From: Hyphomicrobiaceae bacterium
GTDB taxonomy: Bacteria; Pseudomonadota; Alphaproteobacteria; Rhizobiales; Hyphomicrobiaceae
Reading direction: 5' to 3'
DNA length: 54,260 bases
Assembly: GCA_025359165.1 (NCBI GenBank)
Contig: JANYHG010000094.1
Location: 1-54,260, forward strand
Part shown: in pieces, positions 49,301-54,260 of the stretch
Layout of the letters: the number at the start of each line of letters is the position of its first letter
Position numbering within the stretch: the first letter of the stretch is position 1
Position numbers and translations under genes: made by a program
The notes under the pieces: model-generated
Databases searched by the model: none
The model's input: only the letters and a program-made list of their open reading frames with translations
What the model was told of the DNA's origin: nothing

Positions 49301-52300
49301 GGTGGTGGAGCCGGTGTCGTTGGCCGTGTTGCCGTCGTTGGTGGCCCCGGTGGTGCCGCTGACCGGATAACTGCCAGCCGCCGTGGGCGTACCAGAGACC
49401 GTACAGGTGATTTTGGCACCTGGCGCGACCGATGCCGGCGGTGTCGGCGAGCACGACGACGTGACGCCGGGTGGCAGACCGCTGACAGCGCAGCTTGCCG
49501 ACGTCGCTGCAACCAGTGGTGCGGCCCCGTTAGAGCAGGTGAAGGTGCCCGAGTAGGGCACGCCGACGGTGGCGGAGGTGGGGAGCGCGGACAGATCGAT
49601 GCTCATGTCCGAGCCGGCGACGGCCAAGGCTTGGGTCGCGGTGTTGTTGCCGCCCGAGCCCGCGCCGCCATTCGTGTCGTTGGTGGCACCCGTGGTGACG
49701 GAGACGCTAGCGGTGCCGGAGGCGGTCGGTGTGCCGCTGACCGGGCAAGAGATGCTGAAACCTGCTGCAACGGCCGCCGGCGGAAGCGGACTACAAGTGC
49801 CGACCGTGACACCCGCAGGCAATCCCGAAATCGCGCAGGAGGCTGCTGCGGCACTGGCGGTGGCCGTCGCACTGTTGGTGCATTTGACGGTGCCAGAATA
49901 GGGCGTGCCGACGGTGGCGGTTGCCGGCAGACCGCTGAGGTCTGGCGTCATATCCGAGCCGGTCGTCGTGATCGACGCCACGGCAGTGTTGTTGCCAGGT
50001 ATGCCGTCGTTGGTGGCGCCCGTGGTGCCAGTCAGCGATGCGGTGCCGACGGCTGTCGGCGTGCCCGAGACGGTGCACGAGATGGTGGCACCAGGCGCGA
50101 CGCTGGTCGGCGGTGCCGGGATGCACGATGACGTCAGGCCCGCAGGCAACCCGGCAATCGAACAGGTCGCAGCTGTTGCGGCAAGGGCGGGTGTGGCTGC
50201 GTTCGTACAGGTGAAGGTGCCGGAATAGGGCACACCGATGCTAGCCGACGCCGGCAGCGCCGACAGGTCGATGCTCATGTCGGAGCCCGACACGGCGAGC
50301 GCTTGAGTGGCGGTGTTGTTGCCGCCTGTACCGGTGCCGCCGTTGGTGTCGTTGGTGGCTCCGGTGGAGGCAGTGAGGGTGGCGTTGCCGGGCGCGGTGG
50401 GGGTGCCGCTGACGGGGCAGGAGATGCTTGCGCCGATAGCAACGGTTGCCGGTACCGTCGGCGTACAGGTGCCGATCGTAACACCTGCAGGCAGGCCGGA
50501 CAGCGAGCAGGTCGCAGCGACAGCACTGGCCGTCGCGGTGGCGCTATTGGTGCACTTGAGCGTGCCGGAGTAGGCGGTGCCGACGGTCGCGGTGGCGGGC
50601 AATCCAGACAGGTCCGGCGTCATATCGGAGCCGTTGACGGCCAGCGTCGTTGTCGCAGTATCGTTGGCGGGATTGCTGTCGTTGCCTGCGCCGGTCGTGC
50701 CGGTCAGCGTGCTCGACCCAGTGCTGACAGGCGTGCCTGCGACGGTACAGGTGATCTTGGCACCAGCGGCCACCGTTGCAGGCGGTGTCGGCGAACAGGT
50801 CGTGCTGAGACCTGCGGGCAGACCGCTGATCGTGCACGACGCATTCGTTGCGCTCGCCGTCGCTGTCGCTGAGTTGGTGCAGGTAAAGGTGCCGCTGTAG
50901 GGCACTCCCAAATTAGTCGTGGTCGGAAGCGCCGTCAGATCGATGCTCATGTCCGAACCGGACACGGCGACGGATTTGGTCGTCGTGTTGTTACCAGCCG
51001 ACCCGGTGCCGCCGTTGATATCGTTGATCGCACCTGTCGTCGCCGTGACGGTTACAGCGCCCGCAGCCGTCGGCGTGCCGCTGACAGCGCACGAGATGCT
51101 GGCACCCGCCGCAACGCTCGCTGGCGGCACAGGACTACAGGTACCAACCGAGACACCGGCGGGCAGCCCCGAAATCACGCAGGTGGCGCTGGTCGCCGAA
51201 GCCGTCGCCGTGGCACTGTTGGTGCACTTGACCGTGCCTGAGTATGCGACACCGACTTGCGCCGTCGCCGGCAGGCCGGAAACATCCGGTGTCATGTCCG
51301 AACCGGTTACGGCAACCGTCGTCGTGGCGGCGTTATTCGAGAGGTTGCCGTCGTTACCGGCGCTCGTCGTGCCTGAAACCGTCGAGGACGCAACCGTCGT
51401 CGGCGTCCCCGAGACAGTACAGGTAATTTTTGCACCGGCGGCGACTGAGGTCGGCGGTACCGGCGCACATGTCGTGGTCAAACCGGCGGGGAGCCCGCTT
51501 ACGGCGCAAGTCGCAGACGACGCTGCCTGGGTGGCTGCGGCGGCGTTCGTGCACGTGAAGGTCCCGCTGTAGGCGACGCCGATGCTGGCCGACGTGGGCA
51601 GGCCGCCGAGATCGATGCTCATGTCGGAACCAACAGTCGCTATCGCCTGGCTGGCGGTGTTATTGCCGCCCGAGGTGGTGCCGCCGTTGACGTCGTTGAC
51701 CGCTCCCGTCGTCACAGTGACAGACGTGGTGCCAGCGGCAGTCGGCGTGCCGCTGACCGGGCACGAGATGCTGGACCCGGCTGCCACCGTGGCCGGTGGC
51801 GCGGGCGTGCAGGTGCCGACCGTCACGCCCGGCGGCAACCCCGACACAGCGCAGGTCGCCGACGTGGCACTGGCCGTCGCGGTCGCGCTGTTGGTGCATT
51901 TGATGGTGCCGCTGTAAGCGGTGCCGACGGTTGCCGTCGCGGGCAGTGCCGACAGATCCGGCGTCATGTCCGAGCCGGTCGCACCGATCGTGGCGGTGGC
52001 GGTGTTGTTGGCAGCATTGCCGTCGTTGGTTGCACCCGTCGTGCCCGACAGGGTCGACGATCCGGTCGTCGTCGGCGTGCCCGAGACCGTGCAGGTAATC
52101 TTGGCACCAGCTGCGACGGAGACCGGCGGCGTCGGTGCGCACGTAAAGCTCAGGCCCGACGGCAACCCCGATACGGCGCAGGACGCATTGGTGGCGGCGA
52201 GGGCAGGTGAGGCGGCGTTGGTACAAGTGAACGTGCCCGAGTACGGCACGCCGACGTTGGCGCCCATCGGCAATGCGCTCAAGTCGATGCTCATGTCGGA

Positions 52301-54259
52301 GCCGGACACCGCAACCGTCTGCGAGGCCGTATTGTTCAAGCCGTTGGTGTCGTTGGTGGCACCCGTGGTGAGCGTCACGGTGCTGCTGCCTGTCGTGGTT
52401 GGCGTGCCGCTGACGGGGCAGGAAATGCTGGCACCGGCCGCAAGCGTCGCAGGCGGCGTCGGCGTACATGCGCCGACCGTCACGCCAGCAGGCAATCCTG
52501 CAGGAGAGCAGGTGGCGGCAATGGCGCTTGCTGTCGCGCTCGGGCTGTTGGTGCAGCGGATGGTGCCCGCGTACGGTGTGCCGACAGTCCCAGTAGCCGG
52601 CAGCGCCGACAGGTCTGCGATCATATCCGCGCCGGTCGTGGTGATCGACGTCGACGCCGTGTTGTTCGCGGGATTGCCGTCGTTGCTGGCCGTCGTCGAG
52701 CCGGAAATTGCGCTGGTGCCGACCGTTGTCGGGGTACCAGATACAGTACAGGTGATCTTGGCACCAGTTGCGACACTGGTAGGCGGCGCCGGGACACAGC
52801 TCGTCGTCAGACCCGCTGGCAGGCCACTGACCGCGCACGACGCCGACGTCGCCGTCAGCGCGGGCGAGGCCGCATTTGTGCACGTGAACGTGCCGGTGTA
52901 GGCGACGCCGATGCTCGCCGACGTCGGCAACGCCGAGAGATCGATGCTCATGTCGGAGCCAGAGACCGCCAACGCCTGTGTCGCGCTGTTGTTTCCGGCC
53001 GCCGTCGCGCCGCCATTGGTGTCGTTGGTCGCACCTGTCACGGTGGTGACGGAAACACTGCCCGTCGTCGTCGGAGTGCCGCTGACCGCGCAAGAAATGC
53101 TGGCACCGGCCGCCACGGTGGCGGGCGGTGTTGGCGTACACGTGCCAACCGTTACACCAGGAGGAAGCCCCGCGATGGTGCAGGTGGCCGATGTCGCGGC
53201 AGCCGTCGCTGTCGCGCTGTTGGTGCACTTGACCGTACCCGCATACGGCGTACCTACGACAGCCGTGGTCGGCAAGCCGGTCATGTCAGGCACCATGTCG
53301 GAGCCGGTGACCGCGACCGCCGTGGTCGCGCTGTTATTGGCTAAGTTACCGTCGTTGCTGGCACCCGTGCTGCCGGTCAGCGTGCTGGAGCCGACCGCCG
53401 TCGGCGTACCGGAGACCGTACAGGTGATCTTGGCACCCGCCGCGACTGTCGTCGGCGGAGTGGGGGCGCACGAGGTCGTGAGGCCTGCGGGCAGGCCGGC
53501 GACGGCACACGCCGCAGCCGTCGCAGAAGCCGTCGCCGAAGCCGCGTTGGTGCAGGTGAAGGTGCCGCTGTAGGCCGCGCCGATGCTGGCCGACGTCGGC
53601 AGACCGCTGAGATCTATGCTCATGTCGGAACCGACGGTGGCGACTGCTTTGCTCGCCGAATTGTTACCGCCCGACGTCGTGCCGCCGTTACCGTCGTTGG
53701 TCGCACCCGTCGTGGCCGTGACCGTGCTGGAGCCTGCGGCGGTGGGCGTGCCGCTGATGGGGCACGAAATGCTTGCACCCGCGGCCACCGTCGCCGGGGG
53801 AACCGGGGCGCAGATGCCGATCGTGACACCCGGCGGCAAACCCGAAATCGAGCAGGTTGCAGCGGTCGCGCTGGCGGTCGCCGTCGCGCTGTTGGTGCAT
53901 TTCAGGGTACCGCTGTAGGCAACGCCGACTGTCGCCGACGCGGGCAAGCCCGAGAGGTCTGGCACCATGTCGGAACCGGCGGTCGCGATCGTCGCAGACG
54001 CGGTGTTGTTGGCGGCATTGCCGTCGTTGGTCGCGCCCGTGGTGCCGGAAACCACTGAAGAACCGGCCGCCGTCGGAGTGCCTGAAACCGTACACGTAAT
54101 GACTGCAGAGGGCGCCAGGCTGGCCGTTGGAACGGTGGGCGAGCACGTCGTGGTGAGGCCAGCGGGCAATCCGGAAACCGCGCAAGTCGCAGCGGTGGCC
54201 GCAATCGCCGGAGCGGCAGCGTTGGTGCACGTGAACGTGCCCGTATACGCCGTTCCCAC
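37364..54259 (-). CDS. Giant repetitive envelope protein: Ig-like A/B units, 26 DUF7507-like units, DUF11, SdrD_B-like and OmpA-like C-terminus (N-terminus outside window)
   Basis: One uninterrupted frame of 5,631 codons plus stop is open at the right edge, so the signal peptide and N-terminus are not seen. In order, 47273-54259 encodes 20 complete and one partial Ig-like units, 38816-47272 encodes 26 DUF7507-like units, and 37364-38815 encodes 483 residues. The last part has two DUF11-like domains (KPNFTVVKTATT..., PLVVSKTTPKTDITRG), an SdrD_B-like domain (IGKVFDDVDRSGYADDGKRG) and an OmpA-like end (LDLADAAFEPGTTELKPQW, ALADARVAALATAMQQLW). The OmpA-like part suggests attachment to peptidoglycan. 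The visible part is above 500 kDa and poor in charged and aromatic residues. Each Ig-like unit has four Cys and each DUF7507 unit two, about 136 in all, which implies folding in an oxidising compartment after Sec export. A fibre, adhesin or envelope spacer role is inferred. Confidence 0.88.
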   Translation of the reverse strand: MGTAYTGTFTCTNAAAPAIAATAATCAVSGLPAGLTTTCSPTVPTASLAPSAVITCTVSGTPTAAGSSVVSGTTGATNDGNAANNTASATIATAGSDMVPDLSGLPASATVGVAYSGTLKCTNSATATASATAATCSISGLPPGVTIGICAPVPPATVAAGASISCPISGTPTAAGSSTVTATTGATNDGNGGTTSGGNNSASKAVATVGSDMSIDLSGLPTSASIGAAYSGTFTCTNAASATASATAAACAVAGLPAGLTTSCAPTPPTTVAAGAKITCTVSGTPTAVGSSTLTGSTGASNDGNLANNSATTAVAVTGSDMVPDMTGLPTTAVVGTPYAGTVKCTNSATATAAATSATCTIAGLPPGVTVGTCTPTPPATVAAGASISCAVSGTPTTTGSVSVTTVTGATNDTNGGATAAGNNSATQALAVSGSDMSIDLSALPTSASIGVAYTGTFTCTNAASPALTATSASCAVSGLPAGLTTSCVPAPPTSVATGAKITCTVSGTPTTVGTSAISGSTTASNDGNPANNTASTSITTTGADMIADLSALPATGTVGTPYAGTIRCTNSPSATASAIAATCSPAGLPAGVTVGACTPTPPATLAAGASISCPVSGTPTTTGSSTVTLTTGATNDTNGLNNTASQTVAVSGSDMSIDLSALPMGANVGVPYSGTFTCTNAASPALAATNASCAVSGLPSGLSFTCAPTPPVSVAAGAKITCTVSGTPTTTGSSTLSGTTGATNDGNAANNTATATIGATGSDMTPDLSALPATATVGTAYSGTIKCTNSATATASATSATCAVSGLPPGVTVGTCTPAPPATVAAGSSISCPVSGTPTAAGTTSVTVTTGAVNDVNGGTTSGGNNTASQAIATVGSDMSIDLGGLPTSASIGVAYSGTFTCTNAAAATQAASSATCAVSGLPAGLTTTCAPVPPTSVAAGAKITCTVSGTPTTVASSTVSGTTSAGNDGNLSNNAATTTVAVTGSDMTPDVSGLPATAQVGVAYSGTVKCTNSATATASATSATCVISGLPAGVSVGTCSPVPPASVAAGASISCAVSGTPTAAGAVTVTATTGAINDINGGTGSAGNNTTTKSVAVSGSDMSIDLTALPTTTNLGVPYSGTFTCTNSATATASATNASCTISGLPAGLSTTCSPTPPATVAAGAKITCTVAGTPVSTGSSTLTGTTGAGNDSNPANDTATTTLAVNGSDMTPDLSGLPATATVGTAYSGTLKCTNSATATASAVAATCSLSGLPAGVTIGTCTPTVPATVAIGASISCPVSGTPTAPGNATLTASTGATNDTNGGTGTGGNNTATQALAVSGSDMSIDLSALPASASIGVPYSGTFTCTNAATPALAATAATCSIAGLPAGLTSSCIPAPPTSVAPGATISCTVSGTPTAVGTASLTGTTGATNDGIPGNNTAVASITTTGSDMTPDLSGLPATATVGTPYSGTVKCTNSATATASAAAASCAISGLPAGVTVGTCSPLPPAAVAAGFSISCPVSGTPTASGTASVSVTTGATNDTNGGAGSGGNNTATQALAVAGSDMSIDLSALPTSATVGVPYSGTFTCSNGAAPLVAATSASCAVSGLPPGVTSSCSPTPPASVAPGAKITCTVSGTPTAAGSYPVSGTTGATNDGNTANDTGSTTIATAGSDMSPDLSGLPATATVGTPYSGTIKCTNNAVSTQSATNATCTISGLPAGVTVGTCTPTAPATVAPGASISCPVSGTPTAAATSTVSVATGATNDINGGITAGGNNTATKGVVASASDMSIDLGGLPLTATVGVPYTGTFTCANAASPAIAATSATCAVTGLPTSLTYTCAPIPPTTVAPGAKITCTVSGTPTAVGSSTIAGTTGATNDGNPANNTATVTIGAVGSDMTPDLSALPTTAIVGTPYAGTVKCTNSATATASATSATCSVSGLPPGVSVGTCTPTAPATVAPGASISCPVSGTPTATGTTSVTVTTGAVNDVSGGTTSGGNNTATQAIVATGSDMSIDLSSLPTTSNVGIPYAGTFTCSNAGSPALAATSATCAVSGLPAGLTTSCTPTPPASVTPGAQIVCTVSGTPTTTGSSTISGVTGASNDGNPANNTATTIIATAGSDMTPNLSGLPATATVGTPYSGTILCTNSAAASATASSATCAISGLPAGVTVGACTPATPASVAPGSSISCPVSGTPTTSQTATVAVVTGATNDINGGTGAGGNNSASQAVAVAGSDMSIDVSGLPTTGGVGQPYTGTFTCSNAASPALAATVASCSAGTLPAGLTATCSPSLPATVAAGGSVTCTVSGIPTSGGTTPVNGTTSAANDGNPTNNSAVTSIAIGSPALTLAKSTTSTGFSAINASIPYSYKVTNSGTVTIVAPITISDSKIASIACPALPSGGLVPGAFITCTATYTTVQADIDAGSVTNTAAARSGTTNSPTDSITVPATQSKSLTIAKSTPTTSFATVGTSIGYSYLVTNSGNTTLTAAIAVSDNKIASVSCPSIGAGLVPGGSITCAGTYLTTQADIDAGKVVNIASASSGTTTSPTSSVTVNAVQQPKLTIAKSSTTTSFSSVGQTVPYSYIVTNAGNTTLTSAVTVSDNKIVGVSCAALPSGGLAPGASLTCSGTYTTVQADIDLGSVTNIATATSGATSSVPTSLTIPAVQSPALSIVKTASIASFSAPGTAITYTYKVTNTGNTTLTTAITVADSKIASVSCPALPSGGLAPNAAISCTATSATTQSDVDAGGLTNTASAKSGGTMSLTTSLTIPSSQSPALTLVKSASPTTFSTTGVAISYSYTVKNVGNVTFTSGTPFSVSDNKIASVSCPAVPSGGLAPNATLVCNATAVTTQADLDLGSIVNTATASIGTTTSPVATATVTATQSPALSIAKNTTTASFAAVGTIVPYTFNVTNAGNITLTTAITVSDNKIASVTCPALPSGGLAPNASITCSGSYTTVQADIDAGSVVNTASAKSGSITSPSTSHTLPANQNHALALTKTAAPTTFNAVGTTITYTYVVRNTGNLTLTPATTISVSDNKLASVTCPAISAGGLAPNATLTCTASYVTKQSDIDAGSIINIASATDGTAVSPTATATVTGQQSPALTLIKSTATVNFASTGVVVPYSFKVTNSGNTTLTTAIAVADSKIAVVTCPALPSGGLLPAQFITCSGSYTTTQADLDAGSVVNTATAKSGATTSPTDQHTLPAVLTPALTLAKTSTTVNFTGSGVVIPYSYKVTNSGNATITAAISVTDDKIASIACPAIGSGLAPGAFVTCTGSYTTTQADVDAGGITNIASAASGSTTSPSKTLTVPSVKSPALTTAKSSNTTAISTVGQSVSYSYLVTNAGNTTLTTAITVSDNKIASVSCPALPSGGLAPGAAITCTGTYAVTQADLDAGGVTNTATSKSGVTATSPPISLTIPATTTPALSITKSSSTTAFTAANVTIPYSYTVTNTGNVTLTSAVTVSDNKIASVSCGSIGAGLAPGASVSCTGSYTTTQADVDNGGVTNTAQAKSGTTTSPTVSLTITSTRTPKLSLVKATTATSYAAVAEAIPYTFTVTNSGNTTLTTVITVSDSKIGTASCPSIGAGLAPAASIVCTATYFVTQADIDGGNILNTAVAQSGAVASPTVTYTLNGTQTPGLTLSKASTTTAVTTLSQSITYTYTAKNTGNVTLTQPVVVTDNKIAAVTCNALPSGGLLVGASLTCQATYAVTQADLDGGSVVNTASAVSGTSTATVPSNTTALTIPVTQSPQLTMVKAAPSAKFTSVGQTVSYTFDVTNTGNVTIHTAISITDDKISTVSCPALPSGGLAPAAALQCTGTYTVTQADLDAGSVVNTANAKSGPTVSTPPQVHTQSANQVRALNLTKTPSAPTYNTVGAVITYTYAVKNTGNVTLPSTSIMTVADNKITTVSCPAVPASGLAPNATLTCTASYTITQADIDAGNVANTATATATDGAIVTVSNATSATVSAVQAPALGLVKSTATTSFATVGTVVPYTFAVKNTGNVTIATVITVSDNKIAAITCPVVAGGLAPGVTTTCTGSYTTTQADLDSGSVVNTATAKSGTTTSAPASHTLPAAQTRALTLAKTASPTTFSSKAATITYTYVVTNSGNITIPASAIIAVSDNKIASVSCPSVPAAGLAPTKTLTCTATYQTTQADLDAGSITNLASATDGTATSPLVSATVTATQTPALSLVKDTTSTIYATVGQSIPYTFTVTNSGNTTLNTAVTISDNKIATVSCPTITGGFAPGATTVCTANYLITQADIDSGSVVNTAVAKSSSITSQPASHTLNGAQTAALTIAKSSTTAAFTAPGVTVPYSFKVTNTGNITLTSAIVVSDNKLASVTCPALPSGGLPPTQFITCTGSYVTTQTDVDAGGVTNSASASSGSVVSPVVQLTVAATQTPALTLAKSTATTTFTSVGASISYSYKVTNTGNTTLTSVIKVADDKIPAVTCPALPAGGLAPAASLTCTGTYTTTQADIDAGGVTNKATASSGTVTSPLQTVTVPAGKQPALTVAKSTTTLGYATAGSVIPYSYKVTNSGNTTLTTAITVADNKISTVTCPALPSGGLAPNAFLTCTGNYTILQADVDAGSVTNTASATSGATTSQPVSLTLPAVQSPALTITKSSTTTVFSAVGTAIPYTYNVTNSGNTTLTSAITVSDNKIASVTCGSVGTGLAPGASVACTGTYTTLQSDIDNGAIVNTASAKSGAVTSPTVSYTINSSQTPALSIAKSTPATNFAVAGATIPYSYKVTNSGNATLTNAITVSDNKIASVSCPALPSGGLAPNAFITCTATYLATQADVDNGAVTNFATAKSGTVTSQPSSVTVTATQSPALTLAKTSTTTSYGSVGMAITYSYKVTNSGNVTLTSGVSVTDDKIASVGCPTLPAGGLAPGASITCTGVATTRQADLDAGSITNTATAKSGTTTSPIAKLTIVASQAPALTLVKTSTTTGFNASGVVVPYSYKVTNTGNTTFTSAVTITDNKIAAVSCPALPAGGLIPGASLVCTANYTTTQADVDTGSVTNIAQAKSGSLVSPTSSVTIAATQSPALGIVKTSTASSYVAIGDVLPYSYKVTNAGNVTLTSAISVTDNKIAAVSCPALPAGGLPPLAFVTCTAAYTVTQADLDSGTIVNTASAKSGAVVSPLVALTITAQQKPNFTVVKTATTPVAINNGDGSYTATFKVVLTNTGNVSLINVQMVDDYGAQLPKGARVVSAAIKSTTSSLRGPLATANVAFTATTANPNLLRGAGESLAVGEVVTSTFDIKFDPGSNTSGTGFGNVVIAKTIFGAGTPLAAAASRSAQAPLPFVPNKPLVVSKTTPKTDITRGELVPYSITVRNTGDVARSGLTLVDNIPAGFKYRVGSATIDGIAHEPVVNGRVLTWPNATVTTTKPLVLKLILIAGAGIGMGEFTNEAWVVDGSGTTASNVGKATVRMIGDPTFDCTDIIGKVFDDVDRSGYADDGKRGLANVRLATARGQLVTTDSEGRYHIACADIPESDRGTNFILKLDERTLPTGYRMTTENPRVIRITAGKMAKINFGAAITRVARLDLADAAFEPGTTELKPQWAQGFGKMIASLQQERSVLRISYRRRATETAALADARVAALATAMQQLWKRDGGGYALVIETEVSVDRAAQK
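38816..47272 (-). repeat. Array of 26 DUF7507-like repeats (~108 residues each) within the giant gene
   Basis: Each unit starts like SPALTLAKSTT, continues with IPYSYKVTNSGNTTLT, then VSDNKIASVSCPALPSGGLAPG, ITCTGTYTTTQADIDAGSV and TNTASAKSGTTTSP. I count 26 consecutive units over 2,819 codons with no interruption. Two cysteines per unit are invariant. The block differs from the Ig-like array in having Lys near the start of each unit. Units 5, 7, 15 and 17 carry two extra residues before VSDNK and a DG in the tail of several, which reveals a higher-order pattern. DUF7507/DUF11-type domains are known from bacterial surface proteins but have no assigned molecular function. Confidence 0.9.
47273..54259 (-). 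repeat. Alternating A/B array of four-cysteine Ig-like units (He_PIG-like) within the giant gene
   Basis: Twenty complete units and one partial unit alternate without exception. A units (about 115 residues) start SDMTPDLSGLPATATVG, carry KCTNSATATASAT and GLPAGVTVGTCTP, and end NDTNGGTGSGGNNTATQ. B units (about 109 residues) start SDMSIDLSALPTSASIG, carry FTCTNAASPALAAT and GLPAGLTTSCAPTPP, and end NDGNPANNTA. The GLPxGLT...SGTPT pattern resembles putative Ig (He_PIG) domains, but four conserved Cys per unit are extra. The A+B period is about 224 residues, or 672 bases. The array continues beyond the window, so the total copy number is not known. One A unit (about 52310-52640) lacks the NGG...GGNN loop. 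Confidence 0.9.
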
Positions 54260-54260
54260 A

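Noticed and set aside
37364-54259. Many long open frames on the plus strand opposite the giant gene, including several of 180-330 codons
   Set aside because: They are low-complexity (Ala, Val, Pro, Gly) mirror images of the repeats, recur with the same period and have no recognisable domains. The strong GC and codon bias of the minus-strand gene explains them.

Overview
The window is GC-rich, densely coded alphaproteobacterial DNA, most likely from a member of Hyphomicrobiales (Rhizobiales). Pointers are an alphaproteobacterial Usg protein, a clpS-clpA pair, a phasin with TGCA-type operator sites, several GTG/TTG starts, and intergenic palindromic repeats of the kind common in that order. No species can be named from the sequence alone. 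No rRNA or tRNA genes, CRISPR arrays or intact insertion sequences were seen.

Layout, left half. 1-760: the start of a 2-hydroxyacid dehydrogenase and a carboxymuconolactone decarboxylase-like gene, both on minus. 982-8388: a plus-strand MoxR AAA ATPase / DUF58 / DUF4159 / large membrane protein cluster, interrupted by a truncated DUF433 antitoxin-like remnant. 8448-11246: a nested palindromic repeat, accA (minus), then usg and a tightly overlapping VOC / small membrane protein / Nudix set (plus). 11297-14773: clpS-clpA and a phasin, all minus and both units ending in clear hairpin terminators. 15141-18119: a secreted D,D-carboxypeptidase with a SPOR domain and a family-4-type glycosyltransferase.

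Middle. 18096-22066 (minus) holds a type I secretion ABC exporter with a degenerate C39 domain and its HlyD adaptor. Divergent from it are gmd and an rmd-like reductase, which would make GDP-D-rhamnose. A metallo-beta-lactamase-fold hydrolase follows, then a three-gene NMT1/SsuABC-like importer (minus), an MFS transporter (minus), priA (minus) and a zinc alcohol dehydrogenase of the idonate/sorbitol type (plus).

Right half. 33339-33529 is a short tandem array of hairpin-forming repeats that runs into the stop codon of the next gene. 33529-54259 (minus) is the most striking part: one reading frame of at least 5,631 codons, open at the window edge, followed by a 1,226-residue exported outer-membrane beta-barrel protein. 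The giant protein is built of strictly alternating A/B cysteine-containing Ig-like units (20 complete plus one partial), then 26 DUF7507-like units, then DUF11-like, SdrD_B-like and OmpA-like C-terminal domains. I read the two genes as a surface or cell-envelope fibre plus a dedicated barrel partner; this is an inference from domain content and gene order and is the best candidate here for an undescribed system.
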